Positions 43,146 to 51,696 of a DNA stretch of 64,000 nucleotides are shown one piece after another; the stretch's first letter is position 1; each line of letters starts with the position of its first letter. The notes under the pieces were generated by a model. The model was not told the DNA's origin and made no database searches. It saw only the letters and a list, made by a program, of their open reading frames with translations. Source of the DNA: Bacteroidales bacterium (GTDB lineage Bacteria; Bacteroidota; Bacteroidia; Bacteroidales; Paludibacteraceae); contig SUXE01000010.1 in assembly GCA_015061115.1 (NCBI GenBank), forward strand, positions 56,654-120,653, written 5' to 3'. The position numbers and the translations under genes were made by a program.

Positions 43146-43660
43146 TGGGTGTTGACATACTTTCATACGTGTTCAGTTTTGTGGTGTATGTTTTGCTTCA
43201 GGGATTGGTGTTGAACCACATCAATTTTCTTGGAGAGGTCAATCCTTACCTCTATGTCCTTTTTATCCTTCATCTTCCGACAGGATGGAATCGTACGGTT
43301 GTACAGGTCCTTGCATTCTTGCTTGGATTGTCAATAGACTTCTTCAGTGGCACTATCGGTGTGAATGCCGGAGCCACTTTGCTTCTTGGATTCCTTAAGC
43401 CTCACATGGATAAGATTTTCTCTCCACGTGAAGACAATAAGATGATTGTGCCTGGATTTAGATCGTATGGCACTAACACTTTCATCCAATATGCATCCAT
43501 ACTTGTGTTGGCGCATCATATAGCTCTTTTCGCATTGAGCGCGTTCACATTCAGCAAATTGCATTTGGTGCTTTTTAAGGGTGTTTGTTCGACACTCTTC
43601 ACTTTACTACTTATATTTATTATTGAACACTATCGCAGTAATCGAAGGATAGATGATTAA
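43145..43660 (+). CDS. mreD: rod-shape protein MreD
   Basis: 171 residues, about five transmembrane helices (for example LSYVFSFVVYVLLQGLVL and TVVQVLAFLLGLSIDFF). The family is poorly conserved; assignment rests on membrane topology and its place between mreC and mrdA. Starts in the mreC stop and its end overlaps mrdA by 8 bp. Confidence 0.88.
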   Translation: MGVDILSYVFSFVVYVLLQGLVLNHINFLGEVNPYLYVLFILHLPTGWNRTVVQVLAFLLGLSIDFFSGTIGVNAGATLLLGFLKPHMDKIFSPREDNKMIVPGFRSYGTNTFIQYASILVLAHHIALFALSAFTFSKLHLVLFKGVCSTLFTLLLIFIIEHYRSNRRIDD

Positions 43661-45482
43661 TGACAGTAATGACAATAGAAGATATACCATTTCTTTGATA
43701 ATGGTGGCAGTCTGTTTGATTTATATCATCAGACTTTTTTCTATTCAGATCGTAGACAAGAGTTATTTGGAGCAGTCACAAAATAATGCCTACCTTAGAA
43801 AAGTGATATATCCGTCTCGCGGTCTTATCACAGATCGAAATGGAAGACTTATCGTTTTCAACAAATCAGCATACGATATTATGATTGTGCCACGTGAGGC
43901 AAGAGGGTTTGATACGCTTGCTTTTGCAAACACACTTGGTATCACAAAGGCCGATTTTATTAAGCGAATGGGCATTATCAAGCGAAAAAGTGGCTATTCG
44001 CCATATGTGCCACAGCTGTTTATGTCTCAGTTGAGCGACGAGGAATATGGCCCGGTCAGTGAAAAACTTTATAAGTTTAATGGTATTTATGTGCAGAAGC
44101 GTACACTTCGTGAGTATAATTATCACAATGCCGCTTTGGCACTCGGCTCAATCGGTGAGGTCTCGAAAAAACAGATAGAGGCTGATGATTTTTATCAGCA
44201 GGGTGACTATGCCGGACAAAATGGTATCGAGCTTACATACGAGAAAGTGCTTCGTGGTGAAAAGGGAGAGGAGATTCTACTTCGTGACTCGCGTGGCCGT
44301 GTGAAGGGAAAATATGAGGATGGTAAGTATGATAAAAAACCAGTGCCTGGAAAAGATATCGAGTTGTCGCTCGACATTGAGTTGCAGAAGTATGGTGAGG
44401 AACTGATGCATGGAAAAATCGGCTCAATTGCTGCGATCGAACCGTCGACGGGAGAAATCTTGGCATTGGTCTCGAGTCCGACTTATGATCCATCCATGCT
44501 TGTGGGTAGAAAGAGAAGTGCCAATTTTGCGGCGTTATCGAAAGATCCGTTGAAACCGTTGTTCGACCGTCCGATGATGGCACAGTATCCTCCCGGCTCT
44601 ACATTCAAGACAGCTCAGGCACTTGTGCTTCAGCAGGAGGGTATCATCACTCCGAACACTGCTTACGGTTGTCAGCATGGTTTTCATGCAGGAGCATTGT
44701 CGGTAGGCTGTCATGGCCATGAGTCTCCGCTTAATTTGAAACATAGTATCCAGCACTCTTGTAACGCTTATTATTGTAGTGGATTCCGTACTTTGATCGA
44801 CAATAAGAAATACAAGAATGTGTCTGAGGCGATAGATGTCTGGAAAAATCACATTGTCTCGCTTGGTTTTGGATATAAACTTGGAGCGGATGTGCCGAAT
44901 GAAAAACGTGGATATATTCCGAATTCAAGTGTATACAACAAGGTGTATGGAGAGAATCGTTGGAAGGGATTGACAATCATTTCTCTTTCCATCGGTCAGG
45001 GAGAGGTGTTGGCTACGCCGTTGCAGATCGCAAATTTAGGTGCCACAATCGCCAATCGTGGACATTACTACACTCCTCATCTTGTGAAGAAGATCTTTGG
45101 AGGAGAGATTGACTCGTCGTTTATCACACGTCACAACAGTACTATCGACCCTAAGTATTATGACATTGTGGTTGAAGGAATGGAGCTTGTGATGGTTTCC
45201 GGAACAGGATACTATTCACGTATTGACAGTATAGCTGTGTGTGGAAAGACGGGAACAGCGGAGAACCCACATGGAAAGGATCACTCTATATTTATGGCGT
45301 TCGCGCCAAAGGATGATCCGAAAATAGCAATTAGTGTAGTGGTGGAGAATAGTGGATTTGGTGCGACATGGGCAGCACCTATTGCTACACTTATGATTGA
45401 AAAGTATCTGAAGGGTGGAATTCCTAAGCGACGCAAGCCGATAGAGCAACGTCTGCTTGATGCTAACCTGATTAAAGAGTAG
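43653..45482 (+). CDS. mrdA: penicillin-binding protein 2 (elongation transpeptidase)
   Basis: 609 residues. N-terminal membrane anchor (ISLIMVAVCLIYIIRLFSIQ), dimerisation domain, and transpeptidase domain with S316-T-F-K319 (PPGSTFK), S369-C-N371 and K532-T-G. Cross-links peptidoglycan during rod elongation with RodA as glycosyltransferase. It overlaps mreD by 8 bp, and rodA follows after 4 bp. Confidence 0.96.
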   Translation: MINDSNDNRRYTISLIMVAVCLIYIIRLFSIQIVDKSYLEQSQNNAYLRKVIYPSRGLITDRNGRLIVFNKSAYDIMIVPREARGFDTLAFANTLGITKADFIKRMGIIKRKSGYSPYVPQLFMSQLSDEEYGPVSEKLYKFNGIYVQKRTLREYNYHNAALALGSIGEVSKKQIEADDFYQQGDYAGQNGIELTYEKVLRGEKGEEILLRDSRGRVKGKYEDGKYDKKPVPGKDIELSLDIELQKYGEELMHGKIGSIAAIEPSTGEILALVSSPTYDPSMLVGRKRSANFAALSKDPLKPLFDRPMMAQYPPGSTFKTAQALVLQQEGIITPNTAYGCQHGFHAGALSVGCHGHESPLNLKHSIQHSCNAYYCSGFRTLIDNKKYKNVSEAIDVWKNHIVSLGFGYKLGADVPNEKRGYIPNSSVYNKVYGENRWKGLTIISLSIGQGEVLATPLQIANLGATIANRGHYYTPHLVKKIFGGEIDSSFITRHNSTIDPKYYDIVVEGMELVMVSGTGYYSRIDSIAVCGKTGTAENPHGKDHSIFMAFAPKDDPKIAISVVVENSGFGATWAAPIATLMIEKYLKGGIPKRRKPIEQRLLDANLIKE

Positions 45483-45486
45483 GGAA

Positions 45487-46959
45487 ATGGATAGAAGAAA
45501 CGAAAATATTCTCAACAATATAGATCTCTGGACTATAGGGCTGTATATTGCCCTTGTCGTATTCGGATGGATAAGCATCTACGGTGCGTCCTACAATTTT
45601 GACGACAGTGATTTCTGGGATTTCTCGCAGAGATTCGGAAAGCAGCTTGTATGGATTGGATGTTCTGTGGTGATTGCGGCGGTGCTTCTGATGCTCGACG
45701 TGAAAATATATACCACGCTTGCTTATGTGATATATGGATTTTTCATAATATTGCTGATAGTCACGCTGTTAGTCGCCCCGGATACGCGAGGCTCACATTC
45801 GTGGCTAGTGATGGGCCCTATCAGTTTGCAGCCGGCGGAGTTTGCCAAGACGGCGACGTGTCTCTGTCTTGCAAAGTTTATGAGCAGTTATGGCTTCACG
45901 ATGAAGGACTTCCGACAATTAGTGACGATGTATCTTATCATTTTTGTGCCGATGTTGATTATTGTGGCACAGAATGAGACGGGTTCCGCATTGGCATATC
46001 TGGCTTTGTTCCTTGTGCTGTATCGTCAGGGTATGACGGGAATTATATTGTTGTTGGGAGTGTGTGCGGCGGTCTTCTTTGTTGTGTCGATCCGTTTTGG
46101 AGCCACTCCGATTGTGGATTCGATCCCTGGGGAGAGTTTGGGAATGTTCGCGATCATGATAATGGCGATAGTGATTGCCTTGTCTATGGCCTATTTCTAT
46201 TATAAGGATAAATCTCTTGTAAAGACTATCTCTATTTTGGGAGTGTCTTTGTTTTTCGTCGGCATTGTTGTCTATACATATCTTGATATAAAGATAAAGT
46301 TTTCATATCTGGCGTATATTGTAGTCGGGGTATTGATCATTTATCTGTTGAGTCAGGCTATACGTCAGCGAAAGTGGGGATATTTTTTGATTTCTCTTTT
46401 TGTGGCGGGCTCGATCGGATTTGGACATATTTCAGACTATGCTTTCAACAAGATTCTTCAGCCACATCAGCAGACACGTATCAAGGTGACGTTGGGAATG
46501 GAGAACGACTTGAAGAAGTCGGGATATAATGTCAACCAGTCTATGATTGCCATCGGTAGCGGACGTTTGACAGGAAAAGGTTTCTTGCAGGGAACACAGA
46601 CGAAGTTGAAGTACGTGCCAGAGCAGGATACTGACTTTATTTTCTGCACCGTCGGAGAGGAGCATGGATTTATCGGCACAACGGCAGTGGTCGTTTGCTT
46701 CCTTGCTTTGATGCTGAGATTGATTTCGTTGGCGGAGAGACAGCGATCGGTGTTCAGTAGGATCTACGGATATTGTGTAGCGTCGATCATATTCTTCCAC
46801 GTCGCCATCAATATTGGAATGGTGATTGGTTTGACTCCTGTGATCGGTATTCCTTTGCCATTCTTCAGTTACGGAGGTTCATCTTTGTGGAGTTTCACGA
46901 TATTGTTGTTCATCTTCCTTCGTCTCGACGCAAGTCGTAAGGAGTATATGATGGAATAA
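45487..46959 (+). CDS. rodA: peptidoglycan glycosyltransferase RodA
   Basis: 490 residues, SEDS family with about ten helices. Characteristic segments: LDVKIYTTLAY, RGSHSWLVMGPISLQPAEFAK (with the conserved W and QP), AQNETGSALAYLALFLVLYR, and near the C-terminus GLTPVIGIPLPFFSYGGSSL. Polymerises lipid II in the elongasome with MrdA. Longer than E. coli RodA (370) because of an internal helical insert near residues 200-300, usual in Bacteroidales. The stop overlaps the dprA start (TAATG). Confidence 0.95.
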   Translation: MDRRNENILNNIDLWTIGLYIALVVFGWISIYGASYNFDDSDFWDFSQRFGKQLVWIGCSVVIAAVLLMLDVKIYTTLAYVIYGFFIILLIVTLLVAPDTRGSHSWLVMGPISLQPAEFAKTATCLCLAKFMSSYGFTMKDFRQLVTMYLIIFVPMLIIVAQNETGSALAYLALFLVLYRQGMTGIILLLGVCAAVFFVVSIRFGATPIVDSIPGESLGMFAIMIMAIVIALSMAYFYYKDKSLVKTISILGVSLFFVGIVVYTYLDIKIKFSYLAYIVVGVLIIYLLSQAIRQRKWGYFLISLFVAGSIGFGHISDYAFNKILQPHQQTRIKVTLGMENDLKKSGYNVNQSMIAIGSGRLTGKGFLQGTQTKLKYVPEQDTDFIFCTVGEEHGFIGTTAVVVCFLALMLRLISLAERQRSVFSRIYGYCVASIIFFHVAINIGMVIGLTPVIGIPLPFFSYGGSSLWSFTILLFIFLRLDASRKEYMME

Positions 46960-47840
46960 TGAGCAAGATTTCGGTCGACGCGTTGAATATCCTTGCTCAT
47001 CTTTCGTCGAAAGGCAAGGGTAGGGCGTGGGTGTATGCCAATTGTAAGAAAGGCAGTGTCCTGCCGGATGAACTGTTGGATCGACGTGATGAGATCGAGC
47101 AGATTCTGGAATCCAATAAATCAGGGTTCGACGGAATAATTTCCTTCCATGATTCATCTTTCCCCAAGATCCGTACTCGGGTTTCTGCTGGGGATTATCC
47201 GCTTTGTTTTTTCTACCGCGGAGATATTTCATTGTTAAACACCAAGAGAATTGCTGTGATCGGCACCCGTAATACCACGCATGAAATTAAGATGCGTGAG
47301 GAGAGGGTTGTAGATGCACTTGTGGAGAGACAGATGACGATAGTGTCAGGTCTGGCAAACGGTTGCGACTCGATAGCGCATAGCAGATGTGTGGAGAATG
47401 GAGGGAAGACTATTGCCATTCTCCCGTCGCCAGTGTGGAGAGTTATTCCCGATTCAAAAATTGCTTTGGCTGAGGAGATTGTGCGGAGTGGGGGATTGCT
47501 GTTGAGCGAATACTATACCGTGGCTGGAAAGACGGAGCTTACTCCACGTTATGTCCGCCGCGACCATCTGCAGGCTATGTTGTCGGATGGTGTGGTATTG
47601 GTGGCGAGCAGGGAAGATGGAGGATCACGTTTTGCAGTGAATTATGCGATGGAAAACAATATCGACTGCGTTGCCATTTATGATGTTGCGACAGATGCTG
47701 ATGATCCGATGTTTGCTCTCAACCGTATGGTGGAGAAAAAGTGTGGAGATGCAGGAGTGATTGATGCAGGAGACGCGAAGAATTCCGTCGACGGATTTCT
47801 TGAAAGATGTTTTATGCCGAAGAATCTTTTTGATTTTTGA
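46959..47840 (+). CDS. dprA: DNA-processing protein DprA-like
   Basis: 293 residues. Rossmann-type DprA/Smf core: RIAVIGTRNTTH near residue 90, VSGLANGCDSIAHSRCV, TIAILPSPVWRVIP, LLLSEYYTVAG and RNRI-type loop replaced by YVRRDHLQAMLSDGVVLVAS. DprA loads RecA on incoming single-stranded DNA in transformation; many non-competent bacteria retain it. The N-terminal SAM-like region is short and the C-terminal winged helix is missing or reduced. It shares four bases (TAATG region) with rodA. Confidence 0.85.
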   Translation: MSKISVDALNILAHLSSKGKGRAWVYANCKKGSVLPDELLDRRDEIEQILESNKSGFDGIISFHDSSFPKIRTRVSAGDYPLCFFYRGDISLLNTKRIAVIGTRNTTHEIKMREERVVDALVERQMTIVSGLANGCDSIAHSRCVENGGKTIAILPSPVWRVIPDSKIALAEEIVRSGGLLLSEYYTVAGKTELTPRYVRRDHLQAMLSDGVVLVASREDGGSRFAVNYAMENNIDCVAIYDVATDADDPMFALNRMVEKKCGDAGVIDAGDAKNSVDGFLERCFMPKNLFDF

Positions 47841-47842
47841 TA

Positions 47843-48511
47843 ATGACTATGCTGAAATATACGACTATAATTTTTGATCTCGACGGTACGTTGATGAACA
47901 CGTTAGACGATCTGACAATCAGTACTAATCATGCCCTTTCGCAAATGGGTTTGCCTACGCGTACTATCGATGAAGTTCGTCAGTTTCTGGGTAATGGAGT
48001 GCGAAAACTGATCGAGATGGCTGTGCCGGAAAATACGTCGGAGGATATGATAGAAAGAGTGATCACTTGTTTTCTTCAGCATTACACAACTCATTGCAAA
48101 GATCATTCCAAACCATACGATGGCATTCTTTCCTTATTGTCTTCACTCAAAAGCATGGGATGCAGGATGGCTATTGTTTCCAATAAACCAGATATAGAGG
48201 TAAAGAAACTTAATTCAGAACATTTCGCGGAGTATATTGATGTTGCTCTTGGGGAAAATGAAAAGAGTGGCATTCCACGTAAACCATCACCTGCAATGGT
48301 ATTTGAAGCGATTGCTCAGTTGGGGTCGGAGCCTGAACAATGTCTGTATGTCGGGGATTCCGACGTCGACATTCTGACTGCGCGTAATGCCGGAATAGAT
48401 TGTTTGTCTGTGACGTGGGGATTCAAGACCGCAGGCTTTTTAAGCCAGTTTGGAGCGACGCGGATGATTGACTCTCCGTCTGAGATGTTGGAGGTGATAA
48501 TGGAGGGTTAG
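47843..48511 (+). CDS. HAD-superfamily phosphatase (phosphoglycolate phosphatase-like)
   Basis: 222 residues, taking the ATG 3 bp after the dprA stop rather than an upstream TTG. HAD motif I is IFDLDGTLMNT (nucleophile Asp near residue 12), motif II is MAIVSNKP, motif III includes the Lys of GIPRKPSP, and motif IV is YVGDSDVDI. Resembles Gph, which removes phosphate from 2-phosphoglycolate after DNA repair; related enzymes act on other small phosphates. Ends convergently and overlaps the next minus-strand gene by 4 bp. Confidence 0.87.
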   Translation: MTMLKYTTIIFDLDGTLMNTLDDLTISTNHALSQMGLPTRTIDEVRQFLGNGVRKLIEMAVPENTSEDMIERVITCFLQHYTTHCKDHSKPYDGILSLLSSLKSMGCRMAIVSNKPDIEVKKLNSEHFAEYIDVALGENEKSGIPRKPSPAMVFEAIAQLGSEPEQCLYVGDSDVDILTARNAGIDCLSVTWGFKTAGFLSQFGATRMIDSPSEMLEVIMEG

Positions 48512-48957
48512 TTTCTCACCTGAATATAGTCTCCTGCCTCAAAAACACTTTGATAAATTTTCAATGGAAATTTTCCTGGACCGCTTACCGGGGTGCAGAA
48601 TCCGAAAGTCAGATCATATTTGGTGTTGCATTGAGGGCAGATTGCGTATGGCATATTCACTTCCACAGTCACATTTTCATCAGCTTCCACAGGACATGCC
48701 AGGTCGGCAGCATGTAATTTGTTGTCGTAGTCTCGGAAAATAAGTATACCGCCGAATCCAAGCAGTGTGCCGGCAGCATAGAAGTTGCCATATTTATATT
48801 CGATATGGGAGCCAGCGTTTCGCAGTTGCATATAATCAGCGTATGGAGTGTTGACGTTTACGTTTCGATTTGGAATCGGATTCTCCTCTTCTTCACGGCA
48901 TGAAGAGATGCTCATAAAGAAAACGGCTGAAAATACTATGTAAGCGAAACGATTCAT
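48508..48957 (-). CDS. lipoprotein with Rieske-like fold but altered cluster ligands
   Basis: 149 residues. Signal peptide and lipobox MNRFAYIVFSAVFFMSISSC. The pattern DLACPVEADENVTVEVNMPYAICPQCNTKYDL then GFCTPVSGPGKFPL, split across two loops, follows a Rieske [2Fe-2S] domain, but the usual C-x-H and C-x-x-H ligands read C-P-V-E and C-P-Q-C, so both His ligands are missing. It may bind a different metal or be structural. It lies 9 bp from a methyltransferase gene upstream on the same strand. The stop overlaps the convergent phosphatase gene. Confidence 0.7.
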   Translation of the reverse strand: MNRFAYIVFSAVFFMSISSCREEEENPIPNRNVNVNTPYADYMQLRNAGSHIEYKYGNFYAAGTLLGFGGILIFRDYDNKLHAADLACPVEADENVTVEVNMPYAICPQCNTKYDLTFGFCTPVSGPGKFPLKIYQSVFEAGDYIQVRN

Positions 48958-48965
48958 AATCAGTA

Positions 48966-49754
48966 TTATTTATGTACACGTACTATGTCGACGGTGTGGC
49001 TGCCAGCTCCGATAAGATCGGGACGTTCGGCATTCTTCATTTGAAAGTCGACGAATTTTTCAAAAGACTCCTCACTCATCTTGTTGATGACAGGGCGCAT
49101 ATAGTCTGATGGACCATCAGGTGAAAAAATCTTCACTCTCTCAAGACCTGTTAGTTTGTTAAGTCTGTCGATATCATCCACACGCATATAGTCGTAGAGC
49201 TCTTCGTTATCCGAGCGAACGTGGAAAGAATCGTCGATGAATCCTTTCTCCATCAGATTGCAGATCCTGTCTTCTTCAAAGCAGTAAGTCAGGATGCAGT
49301 AGTCGTTCATCACGTATGCGTTGAAGATAAGTCCACCATCTTTAGTCACACGTTTAGCCTCATTCATTGCGATGAGTTTTTCTTCGTCGCCGATAAGATG
49401 GTATAGAGGTCCGAAGTTGAGAGTGATGTCAAAACTATTGTCAGGCAGGAACGACAAATCTTTAGCGTTACCTTGGAATGCTTTCACTGCGTCGCCTTTT
49501 GATTTCAAGATATCGAGGTTATGTTTCACCAGCTCCACAGCAGTCACGTCGCAGCCAAGTTCAGCAAGAGCGAAGGAATATCTTCCCGTCGCAGCACCTA
49601 AATCAAGAAGTTTCAGACCGTTGCAATTGTCGGGCAGAAATTGTTTGATATAGTGCATAGTCACACGGAATTCCACCATTCCATGTCGGCGAGTCAGACG
49701 TAAATCTTCCTTATGCTTATTATAATACTTGGTTAAAAGTTTGTCTCTCTGCAT
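48966..49754 (-). CDS. class I SAM-dependent methyltransferase
   Basis: 262 residues from the ATG at 49754, 18 bp after a -7 box; a longer frame to 49856 lies upstream of the promoter and reads through AT-rich DNA. Rossmann motif LKLLDLGAATGRYSFALAELG, post-I acidic VTAVELVKHNL, motif IV DITLNFGPLYHL. Methyltransferase of unknown small-molecule or RNA substrate; often annotated UbiE/type 11. Paired by 8 bp with the Rieske-like lipoprotein gene. Confidence 0.82.
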   Translation of the reverse strand: MQRDKLLTKYYNKHKEDLRLTRRHGMVEFRVTMHYIKQFLPDNCNGLKLLDLGAATGRYSFALAELGCDVTAVELVKHNLDILKSKGDAVKAFQGNAKDLSFLPDNSFDITLNFGPLYHLIGDEEKLIAMNEAKRVTKDGGLIFNAYVMNDYCILTYCFEEDRICNLMEKGFIDDSFHVRSDNEELYDYMRVDDIDRLNKLTGLERVKIFSPDGPSDYMRPVINKMSEESFEKFVDFQMKNAERPDLIGAGSHTVDIVRVHK

Positions 49755-49771
49755 TGTTCTGAAATTTGGTG

Positions 49772-49779
49772 CAAAAGTA
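49772..49779 (-). promoter_or_regulatory. -7 box of the methyltransferase/Rieske-like operon
   Basis: Minus strand TACTTTTG, 17 bp before the ATG at 49754. Confidence 0.6.
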
Positions 49780-49914
49780 GGGAAAAAGGGGAGAAGAAAA
49801 AAATCAAAACTGGCAAAAGCAGAAGACGAATTCATATCATCCCGAGACTTTGTCACGGGTTGCTCTCGCTTTGCTCGGTAGCGTCTTTCAGACGAAAAGG
49901 ATGGAGCTAAAAAA

Positions 49915-49991
49915 GAGGATTGTTAAGGGCCCATGTTTGATAGATATTGGCCCTAACCCCTTCCCAAGTGCGAGCCGTAGGCGAGCACATA
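49915..49991 (+). repeat. 77-bp repeat, inverted partner of 59931-60007
   Basis: Starts GAGGATTGTTAAGGGCCCAT. By direct comparison, 74 of 77 bases match the reverse complement of 59931-60007. Both copies are intergenic. Confidence 0.85.
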
Positions 49992-50065
49992 TATAAAACC
50001 ATAGAGGATAGAATTTTTCAGAGAAAGTCTACGACTATTTTTGAGGGGGAAAGACGAAAAATCAA
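49969..50065 (+). repeat. dispersed repeat, related to 13674-13770
   Basis: Shares TAGGCGAGCACA, TAAAACCA, CAGAG and AAGTCTACGACT blocks with the copy next to recO. Its first ~20 bp overlap the end of the 77-bp inverted repeat, so two repeat families are nested here. Confidence 0.6.
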
Positions 50066-50141
50066 TCAAAAATGGGATAATGCCAAAAAATCCAAAATCA
50101 AAACTGACTTTGGATTTAATTTAGCATTTAGCATTTTTAAT

Positions 50142-50669
50142 TTATTCTTCGTACCAACTTGCGTACAAGTGATAGTTGTCGGAGATTCTTTGGATCATAT
50201 CCTTCGATTGTTCGGGCGACACTTCTTTGATTTTTTTAGCTGGCACACCTGCCATCAGGCTGCCAGGCTCAACGATTGTGCCTGTCGTCACCACGGCTCC
50301 TGCAGCGATGATGGATCCTTCACCCACCACAACATTGTCTAAGACGATGGATCCCATTCCTATCAACACATTGTTTTCGATTTTGGCTCCGTGGATAGTG
50401 GCGTTATGTCCCACCGACACATTGTCGCCGAGTTCAATTGTGGATGGTTTTGGTGATTTGTCGTATAGAGTGTGAAGCACTGCACCGTCTTGTATATTGA
50501 CGTTCTTGCCGATCTTGATCGAGTTGACATCACCACGAAGCACAGCACCAAACCATATACTGCTGTTGTCTCCGATCTCCACGTTACCGATCACTGCGGC
50601 GTTGTCTGCCAAAAAAACATTCTCTCCAATTTTCGGTGTGTAGCCTCTTACTGATTTTATAATTGCCAT
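50142..50669 (-). CDS. gamma-carbonic-anhydrase-like hexapeptide-repeat protein
   Basis: 175 residues, left-handed beta helix of about seven hexapeptide turns (for example VFLADNAAVIGNVEIG, SSIWFGAVLRGD, SVGHNATIHGAKIENN). The three His of the zinc site are visible: LHTLYD and the two in GHNATIHG. Family members (YrdA, PaaY, CaiE, Cam) range from carbonic anhydrase to thioesterase or unknown; the exact activity is open. Free-standing gene with short AT-rich upstream DNA. Confidence 0.85.
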   Translation of the reverse strand: MAIIKSVRGYTPKIGENVFLADNAAVIGNVEIGDNSSIWFGAVLRGDVNSIKIGKNVNIQDGAVLHTLYDKSPKPSTIELGDNVSVGHNATIHGAKIENNVLIGMGSIVLDNVVVGEGSIIAAGAVVTTGTIVEPGSLMAGVPAKKIKEVSPEQSKDMIQRISDNYHLYASWYEE

Positions 50670-50930
50670 AGTTGTTTATCTTCTAATTTATTAATTTTTA
50701 AGGTGAATTTCCAAGAGCATACACAAGTGTTGTCAGTCATATTTTGGTTTTTAGACATCTCGATTCATAATCACACTTGTTATTTACTGTTTTCAAAATT
50801 ACATCCTTTTATTAAAAAAAGAAAATTGTCGGATGGAAACTTTCCGTCTAAGTTTGAAAACCTTGTGTAAAAAAACGTCTCATCATATTTAAAAAATCTG
50901 CCTGAACTTTCCAAAATGGGAAAGCTTGTT
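50670..50930. other. intergenic, nothing recognised
   Basis: AT-rich spacer between the divergent carbonic-anhydrase-like gene and the toxin-antitoxin locus. Confidence 0.35.
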
Positions 50931-50938
50931 TATCTTTG
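50931..50938 (+). promoter_or_regulatory. -7 box of the HigBA-like locus
   Basis: TATCTTTG, 29 bp before the ATG at 50968; TTTC at 50908-50911 is one base off the -33 TTTG at about the right spacing. Confidence 0.55.
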
Positions 50939-50967
50939 AACCGATGTTGATTGATAACAGTATAAAA

Positions 50968-51305
50968 ATGAATGACGAACCAAAATTTGACGTAGTATAC
51001 ACAAAGGAGGTATATGCGTTTATAAAACTCCTTCCTGAAAGAGTTCAGGATAAAGTTGTGTATAATATCGATAAAAGTCGATATAAATAGACAATGAATT
51101 ATTCAAAAAACTAGAAGGTGAGATTTGGGAGTTTAGAACAAATTACAATAATTTATGTATTCGACTTCTTGCCTTTTGGGATAAAGAACAAAAGAAAGTA
51201 GTGGTTGCAACGCATGGGTTTATAAAGAAATCTAAAAAAACACCACAACAAGAGATAAAGAAAGCAGAATCTTTAAGACAAGAGTATTATAAATCTAAAA
51301 AGTGA
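50968..51305 (+). pseudogene. HigB/RelE-like (Gp49) toxin, broken by a frameshift
   Basis: Frame 1 from the ATG reads MNDEPKFDVVYTKEVYAFIK, then LPERVQDKVVYNIDKSRYK, and stops at TAG 51088-51090. A -1 shift just before this stop restores IDNELFKKLEGEIWEFRTNY and LCIRLLAFWDKEQKKVVVAT, then HGFIKKSKKTPQQEI to a TGA at 51303-51305. Together about 112 residues, the normal length and motif set of phage-derived Gp49/HigB mRNA interferases. The antitoxin gene starts 4 bp later and is intact. Either the toxin is inactivated or one base is missing in the sequence; programmed frameshifting is less likely. Confidence 0.8.
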
Positions 51306-51309
51306 AATT

Positions 51310-51618
51310 ATGGAATTGATCACACATGAAGAAATGCTAGATAGACTTATTGGTGTCAAAGGAACTCCAAGAAGAGATAAATACGACAAAGACATTGAAG
51401 ACTTTCTAATCGGGGAAGCCATTAAGAAGACTCGTTTGCAACAGAATCTCACACAGAAGCAGTTGGGAGAGTTGGTCGGAGTGAAGGAGGCTCGGATTTC
51501 TAAGATAGAAAGTGGAAAGAGCATTACCTGGACCACCATTGTGAAGGTGTTCAAAGCTATGGGAGCCAACTCTGGCACACTCGACCTTGGAGAAATGGGA
51601 CGCGTGGCGTTGTGGTAA
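51310..51618 (+). CDS. HigA-type antitoxin, XRE helix-turn-helix
   Basis: 102 residues. Cro/C1-type HTH in the second half: LTQKQLGELVGVKEARISKI then ESGKSITWTTIVKVFKAMG. N-terminal 40 residues would bind the toxin. It follows the frameshifted HigB-like toxin by 4 bp and probably represses the shared promoter at 50931. Intact although its toxin partner is broken. Confidence 0.85.
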   Translation: MELITHEEMLDRLIGVKGTPRRDKYDKDIEDFLIGEAIKKTRLQQNLTQKQLGELVGVKEARISKIESGKSITWTTIVKVFKAMGANSGTLDLGEMGRVALW

Positions 51619-51645
51619 ATGCTGTATGTGGAATAATAAAATTTG

Positions 51646-51676
51646 AGGAGGGCATATCATTTTGATACACCCTCCT
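51646..51676 (+). terminator. terminator of the HigBA-like locus
   Basis: Stem AGGAGGG-x2-TATCA / TGATA-x2-CCCTCCT followed by GCATATTTTTTC; 28 bp after the antitoxin stop. Confidence 0.7.
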
Positions 51677-51696
51677 GCATATTTTTTCGTCAAACT

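Noticed and set aside
49755-49856. N-terminal extension of the SAM methyltransferase
   Set aside because: It lies upstream of the TACTTTTG -7 box and has biased, unconserved composition.
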